21,482 bases of DNA. Source: Candidatus Pelagibacter sp. Its GTDB lineage: Bacteria; Pseudomonadota; Alphaproteobacteria; Pelagibacterales; Pelagibacteraceae. The notes beneath the pieces are model-generated. The model made no database searches. It saw nothing but the letters and a program-made list of their open reading frames with translations, and was not told the origin of the DNA. The stretch's first letter is position 1. Each line of letters opens with the position of its first letter. Where the stretch lies: NCBI GenBank assembly GCA_028225715.1, contig JAOIXS010000015.1, positions 1 through 21,482 on the forward strand. The letters run 5' to 3'. Below are positions 7,936 to 14,820 of the stretch, one piece after another. A program made the position numbers and the translations under genes.

Positions 7936-8545
7936 AATAAATAAGAAATTTGTTTATCTAATTTCTCCAAATAAAATAACTAATATAAATTTTTACGATG
8001 ATTTGGCTCTTGTATTAAGTTCAAAAAAAATAAGTTTCTTTCAATTAAGACTTAAAAAAGAAACAAATTCAAATAAACTAATTATTGGAAAAAAAATTAA
8101 GAAAATTTGCAATAAGTACAAAGTTAAATTTTTAATCAACGACGATCCTTTACTTGCTATAAAACTGAATGCAGACGGTTGCCATCTAGGTCAAAAAGAT
8201 ATGGACTTGATAGAAGCTAGAAAAATATTGAAGAACAGAATTATTGGTGTGACATGTCATAACTCTATAAATCTAGCAAAGAGAGCTATTAATGATGGCG
8301 CTGATTATTTAGCTTTTGGTGCATTTTATGCATCCAATACTAAGATAGTTAAATATAGAGCCAGTTTAAATGTATTAAAATCTATTAAAAAAATAACGCC
8401 CTTACCAATTGTAGCTATTGGTGGCATAAAGTTAAGCAATTATAAAAAACTTTTATTGAATAAAGCTAACTTTTTAGCTATTTCAGGCTACATTTGGAAT
8501 AATAAAAAATACAAACCATTAGAGGCTATTAAAAAATTAAAATGA
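7922..8545 (+). CDS. thiE: thiamine-phosphate synthase (ThiE family)
   Basis: ThiE condenses HMP pyrophosphate with the thiazole phosphate to give thiamine phosphate. From the TTG at 7922 the product has 207 aa. Family landmarks are QLRLK at 41-45, INDD at 72-75, DGCHLGQKD at 85-93, GVTCHN at 109-114, ADYLAFGAFYASNTK at 127-141 (a variant of the usual GPxFxTxTK loop), AIGGI at 165-169 and AISGYIW at the end. The start is uncertain. No ATG exists near the expected N-terminus; the TTG at 7922 lies inside fba, and an ATA at 7937 would give the most family-like start but is a rare initiator. The open frame extends further back into fba, but that part is out-of-frame fba sequence. The stop overlaps the efp ATG (ATGA). 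There is no room for a TPP riboswitch. The altered loop leaves some doubt between ThiE and a TenI-like role. Confidence 0.82.
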   Translation: MKQNKINKKFVYLISPNKITNINFYDDLALVLSSKKISFFQLRLKKETNSNKLIIGKKIKKICNKYKVKFLINDDPLLAIKLNADGCHLGQKDMDLIEARKILKNRIIGVTCHNSINLAKRAINDGADYLAFGAFYASNTKIVKYRASLNVLKSIKKITPLPIVAIGGIKLSNYKKLLLNKANFLAISGYIWNNKKYKPLEAIKKLK

Positions 8546-9102
8546 AATTATACGCAAGTGAAATTAGAGTTGGAATGTTAATTGAATACAAAAATGACCT
8601 TTGGCAAGTTTTAAAAACACAACATGTAAAACCTGGAAAAGGTGGTGCTTTTGCTCAAGTAGAGATGAAAAGTGTTAATAAAAATACAAAATTAAATGAA
8701 AGATTTAGATCAAGTGAGTCTGTTGAAAAAGCTTCATTAGATGAAACAAAATTTAATTATCTTTATGGTGATGAAACTGATTATTATTTCATGGACCCTA
8801 AAACTTATGAACAAATTAATATTAAAAAAGAAACAATTGGAGAAAAAGGTAAAATGTTAACAGAAAACTTAGAAGTCAGTATAAGTTTTTATAATGAAAA
8901 ACCTTTAACAGTTGAACTGCCTAATCAAGTAACGTGCACGATTGATACAACAGATGTTGCTTTAAAAGGGCAAACAGTTTCTTCTTCTTACAAACCCGCA
9001 ACTTTAGATAATGGTGTAAATATTCAAGTTCCTCCATTTATTGAAAGCGGAGATAAAATCATAGTTGATACTAGAACTATGGAATATGTTAAAAAAATAT
9101 AA
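8542..9102 (+). CDS. efp: translation elongation factor P
   Basis: EF-P binds the ribosome between P and E sites and helps form peptide bonds at proline runs. The 186-aa protein has the three beta-barrel layout: the N-terminal KOW-like domain with the loop VKPGKGGAF, in which K33 is the position modified in other bacteria (Lys34 of E. coli), a middle OB domain (about 66-125) and a C-terminal OB domain with the family pattern TVSSSYKPATLDNG and PPFIESGDKI. Full length. It overlaps thiE by 4 bases and sits 5 bases before the inositol-monophosphatase family gene. No EpmA- or EpmB-like modification enzyme is present in the window, so whether K33 is modified cannot be told. Confidence 0.96.
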   Translation: MKLYASEIRVGMLIEYKNDLWQVLKTQHVKPGKGGAFAQVEMKSVNKNTKLNERFRSSESVEKASLDETKFNYLYGDETDYYFMDPKTYEQINIKKETIGEKGKMLTENLEVSISFYNEKPLTVELPNQVTCTIDTTDVALKGQTVSSSYKPATLDNGVNIQVPPFIESGDKIIVDTRTMEYVKKI

Positions 9103-9107
9103 ATCTT

Positions 9108-9848
9108 ATGCAATCCATATCAGCTAATCTAAATGTCATGATAAAGGCTGCAGAAAAAGCATCTAGAGCTTTAATTAGAGATTTTGGAGAAATAGAAAAA
9201 CTACAAGTTTCAATCAAGGGACCTACTGATTTTGTATCAAATGCTGATTTAAAAGCTGAGAAAATAATTATAGAAGAATTAAAAAAAGCAAGACCATACT
9301 ATTCTATTATTAGTGAAGAAGATGGCTCTGAAGCTAATAAAGATAAAGAGCATACATGGATAATAGATCCTATAGATGGTACTACAAATTTTTTACATGG
9401 TGTTCCTCACTTTGCAATATCAATTGCCTTAAAATCTGGTGATGAAATAGTATCAGGGTTAATTTATGATCCAATAAAAGATGAAATGTTTTATGCTGAA
9501 AAAGAAAGTGGCGCTTTTTTTAACAATCAAAGAATTAGGGTATCAAAAAAAAGAGAGCTTAATAGCTGCTTGTTTGCAACAGGCGGTGTAACCAAAAATG
9601 AAATCGACTTACCTTTAAGAAAATCTGGAAGTGCAGCACTTGATATTGCCTACGTTGCAGCTGGGAGATATGATGGTTATTTTCAAAATGATTTAAATTT
9701 ATGGGATATAGCTGCTGGTATAATATTAGTTAAAGAGGCAGGTGGCTTAATTAATGAAATTGACCTCTCACAAAATAAAAGTATCAAAATAAGAGCTTCT
9801 AGTATGGCAATTAATGACAAAATGCTTGAAAAATTAAAGAACTTTTAA
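9108..9848 (+). CDS. suhB: inositol monophosphatase family protein (SuhB-like), shortened
   Basis: This 246-aa protein belongs to the Mg2+-dependent IMPase/FBPase/CysQ superfamily. The metal ligands are visible: Glu70/Glu71 in SEEDG, the D87-P-I-D90-G-T-T motif, and W199-D200 in LNLWDIAAG. The SuhB-type GSAALDIAYVAAGRYDGYF block is intact. Compared with the roughly 267-aa E. coli protein, the stretch between LFATGG (about 155-160) and RKSGSAALD (about 171-179) is around 15-20 residues shorter, so part of the substrate-side region is trimmed. Possible roles are inositol-1-phosphate or other sugar-phosphate dephosphorylation, or the SuhB role in rRNA antitermination; sequence does not decide. 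It is the last gene of the tkt operon, ahead of the rpmE promoter. Confidence 0.88.
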   Translation: MQSISANLNVMIKAAEKASRALIRDFGEIEKLQVSIKGPTDFVSNADLKAEKIIIEELKKARPYYSIISEEDGSEANKDKEHTWIIDPIDGTTNFLHGVPHFAISIALKSGDEIVSGLIYDPIKDEMFYAEKESGAFFNNQRIRVSKKRELNSCLFATGGVTKNEIDLPLRKSGSAALDIAYVAAGRYDGYFQNDLNLWDIAAGIILVKEAGGLINEIDLSQNKSIKIRASSMAINDKMLEKLKNF

Positions 9849-9883
9849 TTGTTTTATAAAATTCTTTTGCTATAAGTCTCGAT
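9849..9883 (+). promoter_or_regulatory. promoter of rpmE, likely leaderless transcript
   Basis: A TTGTTT at 9849-9854 and TATAAG at 9871-9876 are separated by 16 bases, and TGC directly precedes the -10 (extended -10 form). A start site the usual 6-8 bases downstream would fall at about 9882-9884, the position of the rpmE ATG (9884), so the mRNA would have no or almost no leader. No Shine-Dalgarno sequence is visible. The boxes are seen; the start site is inferred. Confidence 0.5.
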
Positions 9884-10114
9884 ATGAAAAAAGACATACA
9901 CCCAAACTACCACACAATTAAAGTAGAAATGACTGATGGAACTCAATTTGAAACAAGATCAACTTGGGGAAAAGAAGGAGAAGTTTTAAAATTAGAAATT
10001 GATCCAAAATCCCATGCTGCTTGGACAGGTGGAAAGCAAAAACTAATGGACAAGGGTCGTGTAAGCAAATTCAATAAAAAATTCCAAAATTTCAGATCAG
10101 AAAAGAAAGATTAA
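9884..10114 (+). CDS. rpmE: 50S ribosomal protein bL31, cysteine-free form
   Basis: This 76-aa protein begins [19 protein letters not shown] and has the central RSTWG and the C-terminal [15 protein letters not shown] pattern of bL31. L31 bridges the large and small subunits near the central protuberance. It contains no cysteine, so the zinc ribbon of the E. coli L31A type is absent; alphaproteobacterial L31 proteins are commonly of this zinc-independent kind. It has its own promoter-like sequence just upstream, and the DUF1013 gene starts at the base after its stop codon, so the two are co-transcribed. Confidence 0.95.
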   Translation: MKKDIHPNYHTIKVEMTDGTQFETRSTWGKEGEVLKLEIDPKSHAAWTGGKQKLMDKGRVSKFNKKFQNFRSEKKD

Positions 10115-10702
10115 ATGTCAAACGTACCATTAATGCCAATGGCAACAGCTGTTTGGTTAGTAGAAAATACAACACTTACTTTCAAACAAATTTCAAAGTT
10201 TTGCAATTTACATGAAGTTGAAGTGCAAGGTATCGCAGATGGTGAAGTTGCAAAAGGAATTATGGCTTATAATCCGATTATATCAGGTCAACTTACTAGA
10301 GAAGAAATTGAACTAGCTTCAAAAGATGAAAACAAAGAATTACAAATAAAAAATACTGATATTGAAATTTCAACTGAAGATAAAAAAATTAAAAAATATA
10401 TTCCTTTATCTAAAAGACAAGATAAACCAGATTCAGCATTATGGCTAATCAAACATCATTCATTACTAAAAGATTCACAAATAGCAAAACTAGTTGGAAT
10501 AACAAAAGCTTCTGTTACTGCAATTAAAAATAAAAGTTATTGGAATTACAATAATTTAAATCCTAAAGACCCTGTAGCATTAGGACTGTTTTCTCAAAAA
10601 GATTTAATTGAAGCTATTGAAAAAGCTGAAAGAAGAATAAAAAGGGAAAAAAAGGAAAAAGAGAAGGCTAAACTAACAAGAGAAGTTTCGAACATTGAAT
10701 AA
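10115..10702 (+). CDS. trcR: DUF1013 family regulator (TrcR-type cell-cycle transcriptional regulator)
   Basis: This 195-aa protein begins MSNVPLMPMATAVWLVENT and belongs to the alphaproteobacterial DUF1013 family, now annotated as cell cycle transcriptional regulator TrcR. I see two copies of one helix-turn-helix-like unit. Residues 10-66 read A-x-W-L-V-x3-T-L-x3-Q-I-S-K and continue to a YNP/GQLT segment. Residues 107-168 read A-L-W-L-I-x3-S-L-x3-Q-I-A-K and continue to a LNP/GLFS segment. A charged low-complexity linker (about 67-100) joins them, and a basic helix rich in Lys/Glu (170-190) ends the protein. It abuts rpmE with no gap, and 55 bases separate it from rpsU. The family call rests on the N-terminus and this layout; target genes in this organism cannot be seen. 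Confidence 0.87.
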   Translation: MSNVPLMPMATAVWLVENTTLTFKQISKFCNLHEVEVQGIADGEVAKGIMAYNPIISGQLTREEIELASKDENKELQIKNTDIEISTEDKKIKKYIPLSKRQDKPDSALWLIKHHSLLKDSQIAKLVGITKASVTAIKNKSYWNYNNLNPKDPVALGLFSQKDLIEAIEKAERRIKREKKEKEKAKLTREVSNIE

Positions 10703-10757
10703 TTTTAATAGACACCAAAATTATATGATGGTACTTAAACATTCTTAAAAAATATTT

Positions 10758-10952
10758 ATGAAAATAGAAGTCAAAGATAACAATATTGAACAAGCTCTTA
10801 GAGTTCTTAAAAGAAAATTACAAAGAGATGGTTTTTTTAAAGTAGTAAAACTAAAAAGTGTTTACGAAAAACCTTCTGAAAAGAAAAAAAGAATTTTACA
10901 AGAAAATATTAAAAGAGTTAAAAAACTTAATAAGCTTAAAAATAGAATTTAA
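10758..10952 (+). CDS. rpsU: 30S ribosomal protein bS21
   Basis: This 64-aa basic protein begins MKIEVKDNNIEQALRVLKRK and continues QRDGFFKVVKLKSVYEKPSEKKKR, the standard bS21 sequence. S21 lies next to the 3' end of 16S rRNA, near the anti-Shine-Dalgarno region, and supports initiation. Its stop codon is only 6 bases before the mature 5' end of the initiator tRNA, so one transcript must carry both unless a promoter lies within the gene. The 55-base upstream gap contains a TATGAT at 10724-10729 that could be a -10, with no clear -35. Confidence 0.95.
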   Translation: MKIEVKDNNIEQALRVLKRKLQRDGFFKVVKLKSVYEKPSEKKKRILQENIKRVKKLNKLKNRI

Positions 10953-10958
10953 GTATAC

Positions 10959-11035
<77 letters not shown>

Positions 11036-11053
11036 ATCCCAGCAACAAATTAA

Positions 11054-11752
11054 TTAAATTTTAAATCTAGACTTTTTACTATCAACTAAAAATGCTTTAA
11101 CAGTTTCTTTGGTAAGTTGATCAAATGTTTTTCCAAAATTTTCTATTTTTTCAATAGTTGTTGGTGGGATAGTTATAATATGACAACCTAATTGTTTTGC
11201 TTGTAAATAATTATAAGGTTCCCTAACACTCGCCCAAAGTATTTCTACATTCTTAAATTTTTTTGCAATCGCTATACTTTTTTTAAATTCTGGAACTGGA
11301 TCTTTACCAGTATCCCCTGCTCTACCAGCAAATATTGAAATTATAACTTTAGTTTTCTTATTGATTAATTTTAGAATCTTTTCTGTTTGTTTTGCGCTAT
11401 ATATTGCTGTGATGTTAAGCTTAATATCTAAATTGTTAAGCTCTTTAATAATTTTACCCATAAAAATACCTTTAGAATTAGCAACTGGTACTTTTACATA
11501 AACATTCTTTCCCCAAGTATTAATTTGAAGAGCTTGTTTTTTCATCTCTTTGTATTCGTCAGCAAACACCTCTAGTGAAACAGGTTTATTGTTACAAATT
11601 TTTAATATCTTCTTTGAGTAAGACTTGTAATCTTTCGCTCCAGCTTTTCTCATTAAGCTTGGATTGGTCGTAAAACCTTTAACTATTTTTTTCTTATTGA
11701 ACTTCTTTATTAAATCTAGTTCTGCAATGTCACAAAATATTTTTGTTATCAT
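11054..11752 (-). CDS. tal: transaldolase (small TAL/FSA-type)
   Basis: This 232-aa protein is a member of the small transaldolase / fructose-6-phosphate aldolase group, a Schiff-base TIM barrel. Visible residues: Asp8 in FCDIAE, TTNPS with Asn30, Glu61 in SLEVFA, the Schiff-base K87 in VYVKVPV, and F141 in SIFAGR. In E. coli FSA the positions matching Glu61 and Phe141 are Gln59 and Tyr131, while true transaldolases have Glu and Phe. I therefore favour transaldolase (sedoheptulose 7-phosphate plus glyceraldehyde 3-phosphate to erythrose 4-phosphate plus fructose 6-phosphate) over simple aldolase activity. It lies 6 bases downstream of pntB and converges on the initiator tRNA. With tkt in the same window it completes the non-oxidative pentose phosphate interconversions. 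Confidence 0.88.
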   Translation of the reverse strand: MITKIFCDIAELDLIKKFNKKKIVKGFTTNPSLMRKAGAKDYKSYSKKILKICNNKPVSLEVFADEYKEMKKQALQINTWGKNVYVKVPVANSKGIFMGKIIKELNNLDIKLNITAIYSAKQTEKILKLINKKTKVIISIFAGRAGDTGKDPVPEFKKSIAIAKKFKNVEILWASVREPYNYLQAKQLGCHIITIPPTTIEKIENFGKTFDQLTKETVKAFLVDSKKSRFKI

Positions 11753-11758
11753 TAATTT

Positions 11759-13153
11759 TTAAAGATTTTTAGTTATATCCTCAGTCATTTTTTTTGCATC
11801 TGCAAATAACATTAGAGTGTTATCTTTATAAAATAATTCATTATCAATTCCAGCATAGCCAGGTGACAAGCTTCTTTTTACAAATAGTACTGATTTGCAT
11901 TTTTCAACATCTAACACTGGCATTCCATAGATTGGACTTTGTGGATCTGTTTTTGCAACTGGATTTGTTACATCATTTGCTCCAATTACAAATGCAACAT
12001 CTGCATTAGCAAAATCATTATTAATTTCCTCTAATTCAAAAACCTCATCATAAGGAACGTTTGCTTCAGCTAATAACACATTCATATGACCTGGCATTCT
12101 TCCTGCAACAGGATGAATTGCATAAGTAACCTTAATATCATTTTTTTTTAAAGTATCCACCATCTCTCTTAGCGCATGTTGTGCTTGAGCTACCGCCATA
12201 CCATAACCTGGAACAATTATAACAGATGATGCATTTTTCATTAAGAAAGCTGCGTCTTCCGCATTACCACTTTTAACCGGTCTTTGCTCTTTATTTGCAG
12301 TTGATGCAGACTGTTCTGTTGCACCAAATCCTCCTAAAATTACATTAAAGAAAGAACGGTTCATACCCTTACACATTATATAAGATAAGATTGCACCAGA
12401 AGATCCAACAAGGGCACCTGTTATAATTAATGCTGTATTTTCTAAAGTAAAACCAATTCCGGCTGCAGCCCAACCAGAGTAAGAATTTAACATTGAAATC
12501 ACCACAGGCATATCTGCTCCACCAATTGGGATGATTAATAAAAATCCTATTAAAAATGAAACTGCAATTAATATCCAAAAGAAATTAGAGGACTGGGACG
12601 AGCAAAGTAAATAAGTTAAAATTAAAATTGAAATTAACAATAAAGCATTAATAAAATGCTGTCCCTTAAAAGTGATTGGTGACCCTGACATTATTCCTTG
12701 AAGTTTTAAAAAAGCTATTATTGAGCCAGAGAATGTTATGGCACCAACTGCAGCTCCAATTGACATTTCAATTAAGCTTGCAAGTTTGATAGCACCTACT
12801 GATCCTAAATTAAATGCTTCTGGATTTAGGAAAGCTGAAATTGCAACAAAAACTGCTGATAATCCAACTAAACTATGAAAACCTGCTACTAATTCTGGCA
12901 TAGCAGTCATGGGTATCTTATAAGCTATGAATGCCCCTATAAGACCGCCTACTAGTAAAAATATTAATACATAAATTAGTCCACTAGAAAAACTTCCAAC
13001 CGATAAAAAAGTAACAGTTATAGCAATCACCATTCCCAAAATTCCAAAAAAATTACCCTGTCTTGAAGTTTCTGGCGATGAAAGACCTCTTAACGCCAAT
13101 ATAAATAGAACCCCTGAGACTAAATAGAATATTGCTGATAAATTTGCTGACAT
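11759..13153 (-). CDS. pntB: NAD(P) transhydrogenase subunit beta
   Basis: This 464-aa membrane protein carries the beta part of the proton-translocating transhydrogenase, which reduces NADP+ with NADH using the proton gradient. About eight or nine hydrophobic helices fill residues 1-260, including MPELVAGFHSLVGL with His93, the conserved channel residue (His91 of E. coli). The NADP(H)-binding domain III covers about 285-464, with PGYGMAVAQA at 315-324, HPVAGRMPGHMNVLLAEA at 347-364, GANDVTNP at 391-398 and KRSLSPGYAGIDN at 426-438. Full length. Its start is 2 bases from the pntAB stop. It should assemble with the two alpha subunits encoded just upstream. Confidence 0.97.
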   Translation of the reverse strand: MSANLSAIFYLVSGVLFILALRGLSSPETSRQGNFFGILGMVIAITVTFLSVGSFSSGLIYVLIFLLVGGLIGAFIAYKIPMTAMPELVAGFHSLVGLSAVFVAISAFLNPEAFNLGSVGAIKLASLIEMSIGAAVGAITFSGSIIAFLKLQGIMSGSPITFKGQHFINALLLISILILTYLLCSSQSSNFFWILIAVSFLIGFLLIIPIGGADMPVVISMLNSYSGWAAAGIGFTLENTALIITGALVGSSGAILSYIMCKGMNRSFFNVILGGFGATEQSASTANKEQRPVKSGNAEDAAFLMKNASSVIIVPGYGMAVAQAQHALREMVDTLKKNDIKVTYAIHPVAGRMPGHMNVLLAEANVPYDEVFELEEINNDFANADVAFVIGANDVTNPVAKTDPQSPIYGMPVLDVEKCKSVLFVKRSLSPGYAGIDNELFYKDNTLMLFADAKKMTEDITKNL

Positions 13154-13155
13154 AA

Positions 13156-13464
13156 TTATTTATCTTTCTTCTTTTTTTTATACATTTGAAGCATTCTTTG
13201 AGTGACCAAAAATCCTCCAAATATATTAATGGCAGCAAGAGATATTGCTAAAAAACCAAGAATGTTCGAGATTGTAAAAACATTGTCTGTGCTTCCTGCT
13301 AAACCTGCAATTATAGCACCAACAATAATTACTGATGATATAGCATTAGTAACTGACATTAGTGGTGTGTGCAAAGATGGTGTTACGCTCCATACAACGT
13401 AATATCCAATAAAAATTGATAAAATAAATATGCTTAATCTAAATATAAAAGGGTCTATTTCCAT
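13156..13464 (-). CDS. pntAB: NAD(P) transhydrogenase subunit alpha part 2 (PntAB, membrane part)
   Basis: This 102-aa protein is the transmembrane piece of a split alpha subunit. Three hydrophobic segments are visible at about 7-27, 38-58 and 63-88, with the conserved SVTPSLHTPLMSVTNAISS stretch near 26-44 and the GGFLVTQRMLQMYKKK ending. E. coli has this part fused to the NAD-binding domain; the three-gene arrangement seen here is usual in Alphaproteobacteria. It lies between pntAA (4 bases upstream) and pntB (2 bases downstream). Confidence 0.95.
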   Translation of the reverse strand: MEIDPFIFRLSIFILSIFIGYYVVWSVTPSLHTPLMSVTNAISSVIIVGAIIAGLAGSTDNVFTISNILGFLAISLAAINIFGGFLVTQRMLQMYKKKKKDK

Positions 13465-13468
13465 AATT

Positions 13469-14557
13469 CTATTTTATTAAAGTTTTTTCAATTATTTCAT
13501 CTTCTAAATTAATATTAATCTTATTATTTTCTTTATCATACAAATTAGACACAAAATTAAACACATTTTTTGAATATAGATTTGAAGCTGAAACAGGCAG
13601 TTTATTAAGAATATTTGTTTCACCCATAATCTTTACTCCATTTTTAACTACAATTTTATCAACTTCAGTAAACTCAGCATTTCCACCTTGAATAGCAGCT
13701 AAATCATAAATAACAGAGCCTGATTGCATATTATCAATCATGGAGCCTTTAATAATTAATGGAGCTTTTTTACCTGGAATTAATGCAGTGCATATTACAA
13801 TATCAATTTTCTTTAAAGTTTCAGCTAAAAGATCTTCTTGTTTTTTCTTAAATTCCTCAGATGCTTCTTTTGCATAACCACCTTCTGTTTCGAGATTTTC
13901 GGATCCTTCAACAGTTAAAAATTTTCCACCGAGACTTTCAACTTGTTCTTTTGAGGCCATTCTTACATCTGTTGCAAATACGATAGCGCCCATTCTTTTT
14001 GCTGTTGCAATAGCCTGAAGACCAGCCACACCTGCACCAACCACTAACACTTTTGCTGCTGGAATTGTTCCTGCTGCCGTCATCATCATTGGTATTGCTT
14101 TTTCAAAATTTGCAAATGACTCTATTACTGCTTTGTAACCAGCAAGATTAGCTTGTGAAGAAAGAATATCCATTGATTGAGCTCTAGTTATTCGAGGCAG
14201 CATTTCTAAAGAAAAAATATTAACATTTTTTTTAGTTAAATTTTCTATTTTTTCTTTATTAGCATAAGGATTAAATACTCCAACTAACGTTTGATTTTCT
14301 TTTAAATTTAATAGATTTTCATCAGATAATAAACCTAACTGAATAACAATATTGGCTTTACTTAATATTTCATTTTCATTAGTAGAAATTTCAACACCTA
14401 AATCTTTGTAGTCACTATCCTTAAACCCTAGATGTTCACCATATTTTTCACCTAATGAAATTTGAAAACCAAGAGCTATGTATTTTTTTGCAATATCAGG
14501 AGTGATTGCTATTCTTTTTTCTACTTTTTGATTTTCTAAAATTGAAACGATTCTCAT
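13469..14557 (-). CDS. pntAA: NAD(P) transhydrogenase subunit alpha part 1 (PntAA, NAD-binding)
   Basis: This 362-aa soluble subunit binds NAD(H) and hands hydride to the NADP site of PntB. The N-terminus is RIVSILENQKVEKRIAITP, the family start. The loop RAQSMDILSSQANLAGY at 125-141 holds the Arg-Gln-Asp residues that contact the nicotinamide. The Rossmann motif GAGVAG is at 174-179 with Asp197 at the end of the second strand, and the mobile-loop Tyr lies in GGYAKE near 228. The fold is related to alanine dehydrogenase, but the neighbouring pntAB and pntB settle the identity. It begins 10 bases after a 36-aa membrane peptide gene. Confidence 0.96.
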   Translation of the reverse strand: MRIVSILENQKVEKRIAITPDIAKKYIALGFQISLGEKYGEHLGFKDSDYKDLGVEISTNENEILSKANIVIQLGLLSDENLLNLKENQTLVGVFNPYANKEKIENLTKKNVNIFSLEMLPRITRAQSMDILSSQANLAGYKAVIESFANFEKAIPMMMTAAGTIPAAKVLVVGAGVAGLQAIATAKRMGAIVFATDVRMASKEQVESLGGKFLTVEGSENLETEGGYAKEASEEFKKKQEDLLAETLKKIDIVICTALIPGKKAPLIIKGSMIDNMQSGSVIYDLAAIQGGNAEFTEVDKIVVKNGVKIMGETNILNKLPVSASNLYSKNVFNFVSNLYDKENNKININLEDEIIEKTLIK

Positions 14558-14567
14558 AGAGTAAACT

Positions 14568-14678
14568 CTATAGTAAGAATATTGCCATTAAAACTAAAAC
14601 ACCTATAACAGCGACAGTTCCCCACAACACAAATTTTGTGAAGTTATTCCAGGTATCTTTATGGTTTTCATTGTCCAT
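14568..14678 (-). CDS. 36-aa membrane peptide, aa3-type cytochrome c oxidase subunit IV-like
   Basis: Reading the minus strand by eye from the ATG at 14678 gives a 36-aa peptide. Its first half is polar (MDNENHKDTWNNFTKF) and its second half is one hydrophobic helix ending IFLL, with stop TAG at 14568. The HxxTWxxFxK pattern before a single transmembrane helix matches the bacterial aa3-type cytochrome c oxidase subunit IV family, a tiny peptide that in many Alphaproteobacteria is encoded next to pntAA. It lies between rpmJ (5 bases) and pntAA (10 bases), in the same direction. Whether it sits in the oxidase or helps the transhydrogenase is not known from sequence. Confidence 0.75.
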   Translation of the reverse strand: MDNENHKDTWNNFTKFVLWGTVAVIGVLVLMAIFLL

Positions 14679-14683
14679 AAAAA

Positions 14684-14809
14684 CTACTTCTGTCTTGCTT
14701 TAAATTTTGGATTTGTTTTATTAATTATATAAACTCTACCTCTTCTTCTAACTAGCTTAGAATTAAGGTCTCTTTTTTTTAATGATTTTAGCGAACTTTT
14801 AATTTTCAT
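14684..14809 (-). CDS. rpmJ: 50S ribosomal protein bL36, cysteine-free form
   Basis: Translating the minus strand from the ATG at 14809 gives 41 aa: a basic N-terminal helix ([14 protein letters not shown]), then [24 protein letters not shown], the unmistakable bL36 pattern. The zinc-binding cysteines and histidine of the L36A type are absent, as in the E. coli YkgO/L36B form. It starts only 11 bases after the mature 3' end of the 5S rRNA on the same strand and is followed within 5 bases by the next small gene. Confidence 0.93.
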   Translation of the reverse strand: MKIKSSLKSLKKRDLNSKLVRRRGRVYIINKTNPKFKARQK

Positions 14810-14820
14810 AACATTTTTTT

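Noticed and set aside
7933..7960. TPP riboswitch in front of thiE
   Set aside because: The genes overlap and there is no non-coding space or recognisable THI element.
9852..9861. TTTTATAAAA palindrome after the suhB-like gene as an operator
   Set aside because: A 10-base AT palindrome is expected by chance in this composition and it overlaps the promoter spacer.
11036..11053. Terminator between the initiator tRNA and the convergent transaldolase
   Set aside because: The 18 bases are AT-rich but show no stable stem; nothing supportable.
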